Assembly (NCBI RefSeq): GCF_000763905.1
Contig: NZ_JRKN01000021.1
Span: 1-61,551, forward strand
Source of the DNA: Paracoccus halophilus
Lineage (GTDB): Bacteria > Pseudomonadota > Alphaproteobacteria > Rhodobacterales > Rhodobacteraceae
DNA: 61,551 nt
Reading direction: 5' to 3'
Shown here: positions 16,559-23,836 of the stretch, in pieces
Numbering within the stretch: the stretch's first letter is position 1
How the letters are laid out: each line of letters starts with the position of its first letter
Translations under genes and position numbers: made by a program
The notes under the pieces: generated by a model
Seen by the model: the letters and a program-made list of their open reading frames with translations, nothing else
Database searches by the model: none
What the model was told of the DNA's origin: nothing

Positions 16559-17300
16559 TATCGACTTTCAGGTTGCAACCTGAACATTATGCAAGCAGTG
16601 CTTAAGGGCATGCAATCTTATTCTCGAACTGCCTCGAGATATACCAGCCTGAGTCTGCTGTAGGAAGCAGGCGGTTCATGGTTAGATTCCAGACTTCCTA
16701 GTAGTGAGAACCTCCCATTTACTCTCGATGGAGAAACTCCCGCCGCTCGTCCATGGATAGGCGATCACAGATCGGCGCCGCAAGGACAACGTGGGAACGG
16801 TACAGCGGTTATGAACACCTATCTTCGGGATGGGATCAGTGGATTACCACTTACTCAGGAGTAATTTCCCAAAAAACAGGGAGGCCATATAACTGATTGT
16901 TAAAAGGCGGATGTTAGCTACCCGTGTGGGTCCGCTCTTCGCTAGATTTGCCGAAAAGTCGACAGTCCGCAATCGGCCCCATATCGGTCGTTCATCGGAG
17001 TGTAACGGGAAACTTACCTATGGATTTTTTCGGACTTAATCTGGCTGCCGGTCTTATCTCCAAGTTCATTTAGAGGGCTATGACGTAAACGTAGTTCTCA
17101 TCATTAACTGGTGCGGCGCAGGAATTCTACAGTATGGTGCCCAGGCACTAAGGGCGTTGCCCTCGCGCCAGCAAGGTAAGTGAACCGCTCAGGGCGGTAT
17201 CCCCATCCTTCCGCGCCTAAATAGGCTTGTGCAGGTCGGGTGATCCCCCTCCGCCCTGGCCGCCCTTGCTGTATGCTACCCCAGTCTCGCCGAGGGGCAA
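16559..17300. other. Non-coding stretch with a 5S-like tract
   Basis: About 740 bp without a gene. The left part holds the 5S-rRNA-like tract listed separately. The right part (about 17155-17300) is GC-rich with several short inverted repeats and forms the leader of ardA. Confidence 0.4.
16711..16865 (-). ncRNA. Divergent 5S-rRNA-like tract (candidate)
   Basis: Read on the minus strand, the tract contains in order GATCCCATCCCGAA (16837-16824, identical to the conserved loop B/helix III segment of 5S rRNA), GGCGCCGATCTG (near 16782-16771), and GAGAGTAAATGGGAGG (near 16726-16711, like GGGAGAGTAGG). Order and strand match 5S rRNA, but the spacers are longer by about 20 nt each. It is not a functional 5S gene. 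It may be a decayed 5S copy or an rRNA mimic. Confidence 0.3.
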
Positions 17301-17334
17301 GGGTTCAAGAGCGGCGCTTCGCTGCTATGAACCC
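17301..17334 (+). promoter_or_regulatory. Hairpin in the ardA leader
   Basis: GGGTTCA (17301-17307) pairs perfectly with TGAACCC (17328-17334), with an inner AGCG/CGCT pairing. It ends 14 nt before the ATG, next to AAAGGA. In conjugative plasmids ardA can be read from a folded single strand during entry (known for ColIb-P9-type ssi promoters). A similar use here is an inference. Confidence 0.4.
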
Positions 17335-17348
17335 AAACCCAAAGGATC

Positions 17349-17882
17349 ATGGACATGACTAACGTATCCGACAGTAATCCTCGCATCTATGTTGCCTGCC
17401 TTGCCGCTTACAATAACGGCCATTTGCATGGGGTTTGGATCAACGCGGATCAGGACGCAGACGAAATCAGGGACGAGATTACGGTCATGCTAGCGCGCTC
17501 CCCGATCAAGGAGGCGGAGGAATACGCCATTCACGACTATGAGGGCTTCGAAGGCGTTGACATCAGCGAGTATGCTGAGATCGGCACCGTCGCGCGAATG
17601 GCCGCTTTCATAGAAGAGCATGGCGCACTAGGCGCTGGCCTGCTGGAGCAGTTCGGCGGTGACATAGACCAAGCCGAATTCACTTTGCAGGACTGCTATC
17701 ACGGTCAGTTCCCGAAGCTTGCCGACTACATGGAAGAACTAACCACCGAGAGCGTCACGATCCCCGACGTTCTGAGCTACTATGTCGACTGGGATGCGAT
17801 GGCACGTGACGCTGAGATGGCCGGCGAGTTCTTCACCATCGAGACCGCATATGGCGAGGTCCATGTGTTTTCCAACAGATGA
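17349..17882 (+). CDS. ardA: Antirestriction protein ArdA
   Basis: The 177-residue, strongly acidic protein is a DNA mimic that blocks type I restriction enzymes. The sequence shows the family N-terminus RIYVACLAAYNNGHLHGVWI, the central EYAIHDYEGF and a C-terminal half dense in Asp and Glu. The length is normal for ArdA. The start at 17349 has AAAGGA upstream; a second ATG lies two codons later. It protects incoming ICE DNA in a new host. It is the first gene of the backbone after the defence cargo. Confidence 0.95.
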   Translation: MDMTNVSDSNPRIYVACLAAYNNGHLHGVWINADQDADEIRDEITVMLARSPIKEAEEYAIHDYEGFEGVDISEYAEIGTVARMAAFIEEHGALGAGLLEQFGGDIDQAEFTLQDCYHGQFPKLADYMEELTTESVTIPDVLSYYVDWDAMARDAEMAGEFFTIETAYGEVHVFSNR

Positions 17883-18088
17883 AAAAACGGGTGGATTGGT
17901 TTCTGGGGCACTGGAGAGAAATGCTGAACAGACTTATCGGTTTAGGCGATCCACTTATCTTATTAATCTGGCTACACGAAGCGCTGAAGTTGCGGCAGCC
18001 TCTCCGGATCGGACGATGTCTCGCGTTGTCCGATTATGGGAGGACGCGCCATGCAAAGCATAGATTGGCGTATTCCGGCGGCATATAA
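17879..18088 (+). CDS. Possible small protein coupled to ardA
   Basis: A 69-codon frame starts in an ATGA overlap with the ardA stop and contains a hydrophobic stretch (DPLILLIWLHEAL). The tail overlaps the start of the next gene by about 38 nt, which argues against it. I recognise no family. It may be a real small membrane-associated peptide or chance. Confidence 0.22.
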   Translation: MKKRVDWFLGHWREMLNRLIGLGDPLILLIWLHEALKLRQPLRIGRCLALSDYGRTRHAKHRLAYSGGI

Positions 18089-18846
18089 ACACGTCAAAGA
18101 TCTTTCAGCTGCTGGTTTCGCTTGGGAATATCTTCGTCGCAATGAGGATTACCGCAACGATGTCACGTGCCTTGCACAGAAGGCAGAGCCGAGTGTTACT
18201 GAGGTGGACGCCTTTGCTTGCCGCTGGGGTGTGCGATTTTCCGCACGATCCAAACGCGCGGCCTGACTTGAACCCGCCTTTCTGGTCGCCTTGCTCTAAT
18301 CCGCAGGCTATTATCCTGTCACCTGTCGAGAATGTATGCCTTGAGACTGAAAGGCTTATCGCTCTCGCGGGTCTGGAGGACTTGATCCTGCGCCGCGCGC
18401 CGGATGGCTGGCATGCCATCTGGCGTGTCGACGGGGTGGAGCATCAATTCTGGCTACCGCAGGGGGCGATCAATGCCACGGTTTTCTATGCTGCAACCCT
18501 GCCTATGGACGAGTTCATGGAATTACGCGCCCATGCTGCCCGCCGCCTCTGGCGGTGCCTGACAGGCCGCTCCCCGGGGCGGGATATTCGCGCCATGCCA
18601 GCTCAGCTTCGCCAATGGCATCTTCTGTCGCTGCGCGCTCTGGACGCCAGGCTGCACGGTGAAAGCTACCGTTCTGTCGCGGAAGTGCTGCTTGGGTTCC
18701 GTGGCAACAAGGAAGATTTCGAGATTGATCCGCGTAAGAATAAGGCACGTCGTCTTGTTGCCCACGGTATCAGGATGATGCGCGGGGGCTATCGGCTGCT
18801 TTTGCATTATCCGGTCAAGCTGATTCCACGATCAAAAGGCAAATGA
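18051..18846 (+). pseudogene. DUF6499-DUF2285 (RovC-like) regulator with a frameshift
   Basis: The first 62 codons give DUF6499: IDWRIPAAYKHVKDLSAAGF, AWEYLRRNEDYR and FACRWGVRF. After a TTTT run at about 18237-18240 the sense moves to another frame: PHDPNARPDLNPPFWSP and onward through a DUF2285-like domain ending NKARRLVAHGIRMMRGGYRL. Removing one T would restore one 264-residue protein of the usual length. Such proteins sit at this place in alphaproteobacterial ICEs and are thought to be transcription regulators. The shift may be a true mutation, a sequencing error in a homopolymer, or slippage. Confidence 0.8.
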
Positions 18847-18853
18847 GGTAATC

Positions 18854-19150
18854 TCAACGATTTCTGTTTGCCGCAGCCTGTTCCAGTATTTGCCTGTAAC
18901 CTTCCCGCGACAGCCATTGAGCGCGTTCCAGATGGCTCTGCCAGCATCGCCGGGTTAGCATCTCATCAGATGCCGGATCGCGGTGCAGAACAATTCGTGC
19001 CACTTCCTTCCAGTCCGCATCCTCGGTTTTGGCGTCGAGGAGCCGCAGATAGGTCACAAAGTGTTGCTCGTCATAGGCGGTGATGACATCGCTGGATGGG
19101 GCCAGATCATCCACATCGGGATCAAGTTCGACGGGTGCTTTCACGGTCAT
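18854..19150 (-). CDS. DUF2285-type small conserved ICE protein
   Basis: The 98-residue protein contains AYDEQHFVTYLRLLDAKTED, then ADWKEVARIVLHRDP and SHLERAQWLSREGYRQIL. I link this pattern to the small DUF2285 (RovC DNA-binding-like) proteins found in this ICE family. It points left, convergent with the frameshifted regulator, while the rest of the backbone reads right. It may bind DNA and regulate transfer genes; no direct evidence. Confidence 0.7.
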   Translation of the reverse strand: MTVKAPVELDPDVDDLAPSSDVITAYDEQHFVTYLRLLDAKTEDADWKEVARIVLHRDPASDEMLTRRCWQSHLERAQWLSREGYRQILEQAAANRNR

Positions 19151-19611
19151 TCCCCTTCTTTCAGAGGAGTTTCTGCGGTTCGCCCCCGCAAGACAACTCT
19201 CTGACTCCTGGTGATCGGGGAGTTAGTAACCGTGTTGGACGGCCCCATGGCCTTTAGGCGAGAAGCCCTGAACATACGCCAAGGGCTCCCCGACCATAGG
19301 GTCAAGGAGTGTGGCATCGTCACGGCCGACACCAACCGCCAACAGGGGTTACTAAGCCCCGGAGCAGTGCGTCTGCTCCAACGGCATTCTTAACCGAATT
19401 ACACGCCAATGTCTTGAGAAATTCCACATACCTCTTCCTGAGTTGCTGAAATCTCACATCTTTTCGCGCTGACACAGCCTATTTCAGGGGTGCCGTCTGT
19501 GCAGGGGCGCAAATGCGGCACGCTACGCGCCGCCGATCTCTCTCCATGGTTCGTCATAGCGCGCCGCCGTCTCCGGCAGCCGCATCAACCTGACGAACTG
19601 GAGGTGATCTC
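19151..19611. other. Non-coding stretch holding a structured RNA
   Basis: About 460 bp between two divergent genes. It contains the long inverted repeat described at 19216-19379. The right part leads into the HTH gene with GGAGGTGAT just before its ATG. Confidence 0.5.
19216..19379 (+). ncRNA. Candidate structured RNA
   Basis: CGGGGAGTTAGTAACC (19216-19231) pairs with GGTTACTAAGCCCCG (19347-19361), a stem of about 15 bp closing a 115-nt interior. Inside, a GTTGGACGGCC-like arm can meet GGCCGACACCAAC. A hairpin GGAGCAG-tgcgt-CTGCTCC (19361-19379) follows at once. No frame inside codes. Such long-range pairing is unlikely by chance. It lies upstream of the HTH and repA genes, so a regulatory or replication-control RNA is a reasonable guess. 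I cannot name an Rfam family. Confidence 0.45.
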
Positions 19612-19884
19612 ATGGCAGAGCGCCGTAACATGGAAATGCCACCACGCATGCTGCGCACCCAGGAAGCTGCGCGTTTCCTTGGCATTTCTCTTCGCACACT
19701 GGAAAAACACCGGACCTACGGGACCGGCCCGACCTATCGCAAAATCGGTGGCCGCGTCCTCTATACCGTCGATGATCTCCAGTCCTGGGCCGACATCGGC
19801 GCGCGAAAGTCTACCAGTGACAAGGACGCTCGCACGGTCTTTCCGGCGCGCCCCCTGACGCCTGAAGAGCGGAGCAAGCTCTGA
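19612..19884 (+). CDS. HTH_17/excisionase-like DNA-binding protein
   Basis: The 90-residue protein has a MerR-type winged helix near the N-terminus: MLRTQEAARFLGISLRTLEK and then YRKIGGRVLYTVDDLQSW, the HTH_17 pattern. Its length and place directly before repA (its stop is followed at once by the repA ATG) are typical of this ICE family. It may act as excisionase (Xis) for the recombinase, as AlpA-like activator, or as repressor of the rep genes. A strong GGAGGTGAT site precedes the start. Confidence 0.85.
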   Translation: MAERRNMEMPPRMLRTQEAARFLGISLRTLEKHRTYGTGPTYRKIGGRVLYTVDDLQSWADIGARKSTSDKDARTVFPARPLTPEERSKL

Positions 19885-20976
19885 ATGCGGCGCGTCGATC
19901 ACCATGACACTCGACGGCGAGAGGGGGACAGCGAGCGTAGTTACCTCGATCCCTTCGTGGTCGCAACCGGTGATGCCAGTCCACGCGATCAGCGCGATCT
20001 GATGGAGCGGCCATTCTTCTCGCTGGCGAAGACGCCGCGCACGAAACCGATCCTCTACAAGACAGCCGATGTCGAGGTGCAGGTATTCGGAATGCCTGAA
20101 CACGGTATGGCGACGATCTGGGACGCCGATGTGCTGATCTGGGCTGCGAGTCAGATCGTCGCTGCCGAAAATAATGGCATCAAGACATCCCGCTTCTTTC
20201 GCTTCACGCCCTATCATCTGCTGCGCGCCATCGGCCGCGACAGCGGAAACCGGCAATATTTGTTGCTGAAGGCAGCACTTGCCCGGCTGCAATCCACCGT
20301 CGTCGCCACGACGATCCGTAACGGCAAGCATTGGCGACGCCGTCAGTTCTCCTGGATCAACGAATGGGAAGAGATGACCACGCACGATGGTCGCGTAGAA
20401 GGCATGGAGTTTGTCCTGCCCGAATGGTTCTATAACAGTGTTCTTGACCGTTCTCTGGTCCTCACCATCGACCCGGACTATTTCCGGCTGACAGGCGGTA
20501 TCGAGCGCTGGCTCTACCGTGTCGCCCGTAAACATGCCGGTCATCAGCCGCATGGTTGGATGTTCGAGGTTGCGCACCTCCACCAGAAATCCGGCAGCAT
20601 GGCCCGGCCATCGGACTTTGCGCTGGACCTGCGGCGCATTGCTGCCCGCCAGCCACTGCCCGGCTACAGGCTCAAGATCCTGCGCGAAGATCGCCGCGAA
20701 CTACTGCGAATCCGCCCTGAAAATCTATCCACAGTGCCTGTGGGTAACATTGTGGATGCCGTCGGTACATCAGGCGCAAAGGGTATCGGTACATCAGGCG
20801 CAGCACTATCGGCACATCAGGCGCACGAACCCCAGTTAAGTCTCTGGAACGAAAAGAAGAATCCGGCTGCTAACTTAGAATCTAACATAGAATCTAACTT
20901 TTCTTCTTTGACGCGCGCGCATGAAAGGCACGGTGCCAGTGCCACTTCCCGCCGACCTGGGCGGGGTACGCCATGA
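19885..20976 (+). CDS. repA: Replication initiator protein A
   Basis: The 363-residue protein belongs to the RPA (replication initiator protein A) family. The N-terminal half reads [39 protein letters not shown] and [20 protein letters not shown] second winged-helix follows with FSWINEWEE and [17 protein letters not shown]. The C-terminal 60 residues are low-complexity because the DNA there carries iteron-like repeats. The gene overlaps parA by 4 nt. It suggests that the excised ICE can replicate, which would stabilise the circular form. Confidence 0.88.
   Translation: MRRVDHHDTRRREGDSERSYLDPFVVATGDASPRDQRDLMERPFFSLAKTPRTKPILYKTADVEVQVFGMPEHGMATIWDADVLIWAASQIVAAENNGIKTSRFFRFTPYHLLRAIGRDSGNRQYLLLKAALARLQSTVVATTIRNGKHWRRRQFSWINEWEEMTTHDGRVEGMEFVLPEWFYNSVLDRSLVLTIDPDYFRLTGGIERWLYRVARKHAGHQPHGWMFEVAHLHQKSGSMARPSDFALDLRRIAARQPLPGYRLKILREDRRELLRIRPENLSTVPVGNIVDAVGTSGAKGIGTSGAALSAHQAHEPQLSLWNEKKNPAANLESNIESNFSSLTRAHERHGASATSRRPGRGTP
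20762..20898 (+). repeat. Iteron-like repeats and AT-rich repeat (candidate oriV)
   Basis: Three copies of TCGGTACATCAGGCGCA start at 20762, 20786 and 20809 (the third has one change), spaced 23-24 bp, about two helical turns. Then an AT-rich block repeats TAACxTAGAATC (20871-20882 and 20883-20894, with a third start). Iterons next to an AT-rich tract are the classic layout of a Rep-binding origin. Here it lies within the 3' end of repA. Confidence 0.5.
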
Positions 20977-21380
20977 TCGTCGCGCTCCTCAATCAGAAAG
21001 GCGGCGTGGGCAAGACCACGCTGGCGCTGCATCTTGCCGGGCTCTGGGCGGCGCAAGGCAAGCGCGTCATCCTGATCGATGCCGAACCGCAAGGCACTGC
21101 ACTCGACTGGTCGGAGCTGATGCGTGACGCCAATCATGTCGACATTGATGGTCCGCCCCGTGTCGCTGGTCTTACGCGCTCTGCGCTGCTTGCAGCCGAT
21201 CTGGTGCTGATCCCGGTGCAACCATCGCCCTTTGATGGCTGTGCCTTTGCCGAGATGCTGGGGCTTCTGAACGAAGCACGCATCAAGGTTGCCGCTTTCC
21301 GGCGTGGTGTCACCGTCGCCGTGATGCTGCGCGAACTGCTGGTCCGCGAGTTTCCACCCATCGAAGGAGATCAGCCATGA
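20973..21380 (+). CDS. parA: ParA-like ATPase with internal deletions
   Basis: The start holds the deviant Walker A box [17 protein letters not shown] and [15 protein letters not shown], and further on DGPPRV and [20 protein letters not shown]. These are ParA/MinD motifs. Homologues in this ICE setting have about 210 residues; this one has 135. The segment between the second and third motifs is short by about 30 residues, and about 40 more are missing before the tail [18 protein letters not shown]. The frame is intact, so deletions were in multiples of three. ATP binding may persist but partition function is doubtful. ATGA overlaps join it to repA and DUF2840. Confidence 0.8.
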   Translation: MIVALLNQKGGVGKTTLALHLAGLWAAQGKRVILIDAEPQGTALDWSELMRDANHVDIDGPPRVAGLTRSALLAADLVLIPVQPSPFDGCAFAEMLGLLNEARIKVAAFRRGVTVAVMLRELLVREFPPIEGDQP

Positions 21381-21895
21381 TGGGCAAAACCGTGCGCGCT
21401 GCGCATGCACATCCGCAGGCGGACGGGCCTGCACCGTTTACCACATTGGTCGAACTGACCTTCCAGAAGAAGAAGGTCGAGCGATGGATACGCTTCGGCC
21501 GCAAGAGCTTTGAGCAGATCATCGACCGCCGCCGCAGTCTGATCGGTTTTGCGCCCGAAAGCATCTTCGCCTTCGTCCGTTGGGCCTCCAACGATTACGG
21601 CACCATCGTCTCGCGGCTCGACATCCTGCGCGCTACCGGGCGTGGCGAATCGTACCAGACCGTGCCCTTCGTTCGTCCTGGCGGCGAGATCTTGCTGCGT
21701 ATCGACGGCTGGCGACAAGTCCAGCGGGTGCTGACCCTGATCGATGCGGTGGACGCGCTTGGCGTCGATCCGGCCGATGTTGCGCCGGATTATTGGCGGC
21801 ACGTCCAAAACCGCTTGAGCGCCGGTCAGGAACCCAATCCCTACACCCCGGAGCGCCATGCCGCATGGGTTGGCCGCCGGAGGATTGCGCCATGA
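21377..21895 (+). CDS. DUF2840 protein
   Basis: The 172-residue protein shows the DUF2840 features: [30 protein letters not shown] [20 protein letters not shown] and [20 protein letters not shown], with an acidic C-terminal segment. The family is confined to conjugative elements of this type and its role is unknown. It overlaps parA and traF by 4 nt, so it is translated as part of one operon with them. Confidence 0.85.
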   Translation: MMGKTVRAAHAHPQADGPAPFTTLVELTFQKKKVERWIRFGRKSFEQIIDRRRSLIGFAPESIFAFVRWASNDYGTIVSRLDILRATGRGESYQTVPFVRPGGEILLRIDGWRQVQRVLTLIDAVDALGVDPADVAPDYWRHVQNRLSAGQEPNPYTPERHAAWVGRRRIAP

Positions 21896-22437
21896 GCCGC
21901 CGTCATATCCTCGCCGTGTCCATTCTGGCTGTCGGAACATTGATCGCCACGGCTGTTGCCGATCTGCCAACCCGGCTGATCTGGAATGTAACCGCCAGTG
22001 CGCCCATTGGCTTCTACACAGTTGCTCACGCCGATGCGCTCGAAGTTCCCGAACTGGTCGCCATCATGCCGTCCGAACCGCTGGAGCGGTTCATGGTCGA
22101 GCGTGGCTATATCGGACGCGGCGTACCGCTGCTGAAGCGCGTCCTCGGCCTGCCTGGACAGCGCGTCTGCCGCAACGGTGCGACCATTACCGTCGAAAAC
22201 GTGGAGATGGGGGACGCGCTGGAGCGCGACCGCATGGGCCGCGACCTGCCGGTCTGGCACGGCTGTCGCATCATCGGCGGGGGGGGACTCTTCCTCATGA
22301 ATTGGGACATCCGCGACAGCCTCGACGGGCGTTACTTCGGACCTGTTCCCGCCAGTTCCGTCATTGGCCGGGCGCTGCCGCTCTGGACCGATGGGGAAGG
22401 TGATGGCCGCTACGAATGGCGGGCGGCCACGCATTGA
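21892..22437 (+). CDS. traF: TraF-like S26 signal peptidase
   Basis: The 181-residue protein has an N-terminal membrane segment (ILAVSILAVGTLIATAVA), the catalytic serine motif ASAPIGFY at about residues 36-43, the lysine region in PLLKRVLGLPGQ and the C-terminal NWDIRDSLDGRYFGP. TraF of RP4-type systems cuts and cyclises the pilin TrbC, whose gene is at 37467 in this element. ATGA overlap with DUF2840. Confidence 0.92.
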   Translation: MSRRHILAVSILAVGTLIATAVADLPTRLIWNVTASAPIGFYTVAHADALEVPELVAIMPSEPLERFMVERGYIGRGVPLLKRVLGLPGQRVCRNGATITVENVEMGDALERDRMGRDLPVWHGCRIIGGGGLFLMNWDIRDSLDGRYFGPVPASSVIGRALPLWTDGEGDGRYEWRAATH

Positions 22438-22472
22438 ACCCACGCCGAAACCTCAACAACAGGAGATTTTTC

Positions 22473-22808
22473 ATGCCGCAGATCGGATTGTTTACGCGTG
22501 ATGAAACGGGCTTTTCCGGGCGCGTTCACACGCTCACGCTCTTCCGTGAGCTTACCATCCTACCAGCCGAGCATTCGGACGCCGAAAATGCGCCGGACTA
22601 TCGTGTCCATCACGGTACTGATGACGGCCCCGAGGTCGGCGCTGCATGGAAACGCACCGGCGAAAAGGCCGGCGAATATCTCTCGGTGCTGCTCGACGAT
22701 CCCGCCTTGCCGCAGCCGATTCGCGCCAATCTGTTCCGCGACGCCGATGCAGGCTCGTCATGGTCGCTACACTGGAGCCGCCCGCGGCCCCGTGAAGATC
22801 GGGACTGA
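22473..22808 (+). CDS. DUF736 protein
   Basis: The 111-residue protein has the family start IGLFTRDETGFSGRVHTLTL and a core with APDYRVHHGTDDGPEVGAAW. DUF736 proteins are small single-domain proteins of conjugative plasmids and ICEs with unknown role. AGGAG lies 7 nt before the ATG. Residues of the C-terminus (DADAGSSWSLHWSRP) are typical. Confidence 0.92.
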   Translation: MPQIGLFTRDETGFSGRVHTLTLFRELTILPAEHSDAENAPDYRVHHGTDDGPEVGAAWKRTGEKAGEYLSVLLDDPALPQPIRANLFRDADAGSSWSLHWSRPRPREDRD

Positions 22809-22812
22809 GATC

Positions 22813-23523
22813 ATGCGATCCCGCACTCTTCTTCTCTTCACGGCCCTGCTGTCGGCTGGCGGCGGATTGACCTCAGCTATTGCGCAGGTGGAGACGCACC
22901 TCGCGCCTGTTCCCGCGTATCCCCATGCTGCTTTCATTGCCGAGGCGTCACAGCGTTTCGGTATTCCGGAGCACTGGATTCGAGCCGTGCTGCGTGTGGA
23001 AAGTGCGGGCGATGTGCGGGCCATCTCGTCGGCGGGTGCAATGGGACTGATGCAGGTCATGCCCGGTACTTGGGCGGGCCTGCGCAGCCGCCATGGCCTC
23101 GGGCGCGATCCTTACGATCCGCGCGACAACATCCTCGCAGGTACAGCGTATCTGCGGGAGATGTGGGACCGCTATGGCAATGTCGCAGCCATGCTTGCCG
23201 CCTACAATGCGGGTCCCGGTCGCTATGACGAACATCTGGCGACGGGCCGCACTTTGCTCGCAGAAACGCGCACCTATGTTGCCACGCTCGCACCTGTTCT
23301 CGGCAACGGGGCTGCGCCTGATGTGCCGACGATCGTGCCGCCGCCACCACCGGATTGGCGCGAAGCTCCGCTTTTTGTTGCGCAATCGAGCGGCAATTCG
23401 GCGGCGGCCAATCCGCCGTCGAATGATGTCCGCGCAACCGTTCCTATGCGCGTTTCCGTCGATCATGAGCCGCAGGACGGCGGCATATTCGTGGCCCGTG
23501 CTAGCAACGGAGATTCACCATGA
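22813..23523 (+). CDS. Lytic transglycosylase, conjugation type
   Basis: The 236-residue protein has a signal peptide (LLLFTALLSAGGGLTSAIAQ) and a SLT/goose-lysozyme-like domain: the catalytic Glu in AVLRVESAGD, then AISSAGAMGLMQVMPGTW and NILAGTAYLREMWDRYGN...AAYNAGPGR. It opens peptidoglycan for the type IV secretion channel in the periplasm, as VirB1 does. A proline-rich tail follows. The start chosen is ATG 22813; GTG 22792 is possible. Confidence 0.93.
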   Translation: MRSRTLLLFTALLSAGGGLTSAIAQVETHLAPVPAYPHAAFIAEASQRFGIPEHWIRAVLRVESAGDVRAISSAGAMGLMQVMPGTWAGLRSRHGLGRDPYDPRDNILAGTAYLREMWDRYGNVAAMLAAYNAGPGRYDEHLATGRTLLAETRTYVATLAPVLGNGAAPDVPTIVPPPPPDWREAPLFVAQSSGNSAAANPPSNDVRATVPMRVSVDHEPQDGGIFVARASNGDSP

Positions 23524-23836
23524 GCATGGCTTCTTCACGTTGCTTCGGTTCGCTTCCGGTGTGCAGTCAGGCAAGGGGTCGCCTGGCTGCATTCACGGCA
23601 GTAAGGGCAAAAAGGGCAGGGAAGGCGGAGGGCAAGATAAAGGAAACCGGCACCCTGTCGGGTCGGTTTCTCGGCAAGCCCTTGTCTGCACACTGTTTTG
23701 GGGCGCGGCGCACGGCACCCTGCTTTTGGGTCTCGCGTGCCGCGATATGGCGCAAAGCCTTGGCCTTACTGGGTTTTGATCGGCACTCTAGCCGAATATC
23801 TGCCGTTTGCGTGCCTGAACGGCATGGAATGCGCTC
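23524..23836 (+). other. Non-coding region upstream of the relaxase, candidate oriT
   Basis: About 310 bp between the transglycosylase and the relaxase. The frames crossing it lack coding character. It holds a strong hairpin, GAAACC-GGCACCC-tgtc-GGGTC-GGTTTC (23643-23670), followed by an AT-poorer segment with GGCGCGGCGCACGGC and GCGTGCCGCGATATGGCGC near 23702-23755. Origins of transfer commonly lie directly upstream of the relaxase gene and have such hairpins beside the nick. The nick itself cannot be placed. Confidence 0.4.
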
